Source of the DNA: an uncultured Candidatus Methylacidiphilales bacterium
Lineage (GTDB): Bacteria; Verrucomicrobiota; Verrucomicrobiia; Methylacidiphilales; CALFVM01
Assembly: GCA_937928665.1 (NCBI GenBank)
Contig: CALFVM010000151.1
Coordinates: 1 to 8,092, forward strand
Length of the DNA stretch: 8,092 nucleotides
Reading direction: 5' to 3'
Every line of letters begins with the position of its first letter. The stretch's first letter is position 1. Below are positions 7,793 through 8,092 of this stretch, in pieces. The notes under the pieces are model-generated. The model was not told the origin of the DNA and searched no databases. It was given only the letters and a program-made list of their open reading frames with translations. Position numbers and translations under genes: made by a program.

Positions 7793-8092
7793 AAATTGTT
7801 TCACGCACACGCAGGTCACTTGAGCAGATCGGGCGAGTTACAATTTTTGTCTTGGGCGTGACAAGAATTGTTTCACGCACGCGCAGGTCGCTTGAGCAGA
7901 TCGGGCGAGTTACAATTTTAGTCCTGGGCGTGACAAAAATTGTTTGACGCACACGCAGGTTACTTGAGCAGATCGGGCGAGTTACAATTTTTGTCCTGGG
8001 CGTGACAAAAATTGTTTCACGCACACGCAGGTCACTTGAGCAGATCGGGCGAGTTACAATTTTTGTCCTGGGCGTGACAAAAATTGTTTCAC
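7765..8092. repeat. 72-bp tandem repeat array with internal hairpins (continues past right edge)
   Basis: Four complete 72-bp units start at 7765, 7837, 7909 and 7981; a fifth begins at 8053 and is cut by the window edge after 40 bases. Units 1 and 4 differ at a single base, unit 2 differs from unit 1 at three, and unit 3 is the most diverged. Each unit opens with GTTACAATTTTTGTC, an 8-base loop (T/C)TGGGCGT and then GACAAAAATTGT, a perfect 12-bp inverted repeat in units 1, 4 and 5. A second, overlapping pairing, GCGTGA (7784-7789) with TCACGC (7801-7806), is possible. The last ~30 bases of the unit (GCAGGTCACTTGAGCAGATC and what follows) are unpaired spacer. The units follow each other directly with no unique spacers, so this is not CRISPR. 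It is probably a non-coding minisatellite-like array upstream of hisS. Confidence 0.95.

Noticed and set aside
7575..8024. Minus-strand frame reading the 72-bp array as a 24-residue protein repeat
   Set aside because: 72 is a multiple of three, so any stop-free frame repeats. Most differences between units would change amino acids, the plus-strand equivalent has a stop in unit 3, and the frame overlaps the 5' end of hisS by about 118 bases.
7765..8092. CRISPR array
   Set aside because: The units are uniform over their full 72 bases with no unique spacers.

Overview
The window is GC-rich bacterial DNA, and all three genes I can support are on the minus strand. From right to left they are hisS, aspS and the first 1,492 codons of a very large secreted repeat protein that runs off the left edge. 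The repeat protein has the autotransporter-associated beta-strand repeat (PATR) style common in Verrucomicrobiota. The HisRS has an unusual motif 3, and the AspRS looks non-discriminating. A Verrucomicrobiota source (for example the Opitutae side) is my best inference; no rRNA or other decisive marker is present.

Layout. Positions 1-4477 hold the 5' part of the giant gene: signal peptide, legume-lectin-like N-terminal domain, then Gly/Thr/Asn-rich beta-strand repeats arranged as two successive modules. Positions 4478-4677 are intergenic and contain two hairpins: one just before the giant gene's start, and a larger nested one that probably ends the aspS transcript. Positions 4678-6438 are aspS. 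After an 18-base gap, 6457-7692 are hisS. Positions 7693-7764 are a short leader of hisS. From 7765 to the right edge is an array of 72-bp tandem repeats, four full copies plus 40 bases of a fifth. Each copy holds a 12-bp inverted repeat.

How the parts work together. hisS and aspS form a tight translation operon making His-tRNA and Asp-tRNA (possibly also Asp-tRNA(Asn), for later amidation). The repeat array lies directly upstream of this operon. Every copy carries a promoter-like -35/-10 pair aimed at hisS, so the array may affect synthetase expression. The giant surface protein appears to be a separate transcription unit that happens to lie downstream; its lectin-like head suggests glycan binding at or outside the cell surface.

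The most unusual items are the hairpin-bearing array upstream of hisS, the lectin-plus-double-PATR architecture, and the atypical active-site signatures of the two synthetases. I see no mobile element, CRISPR array, tRNA or rRNA.
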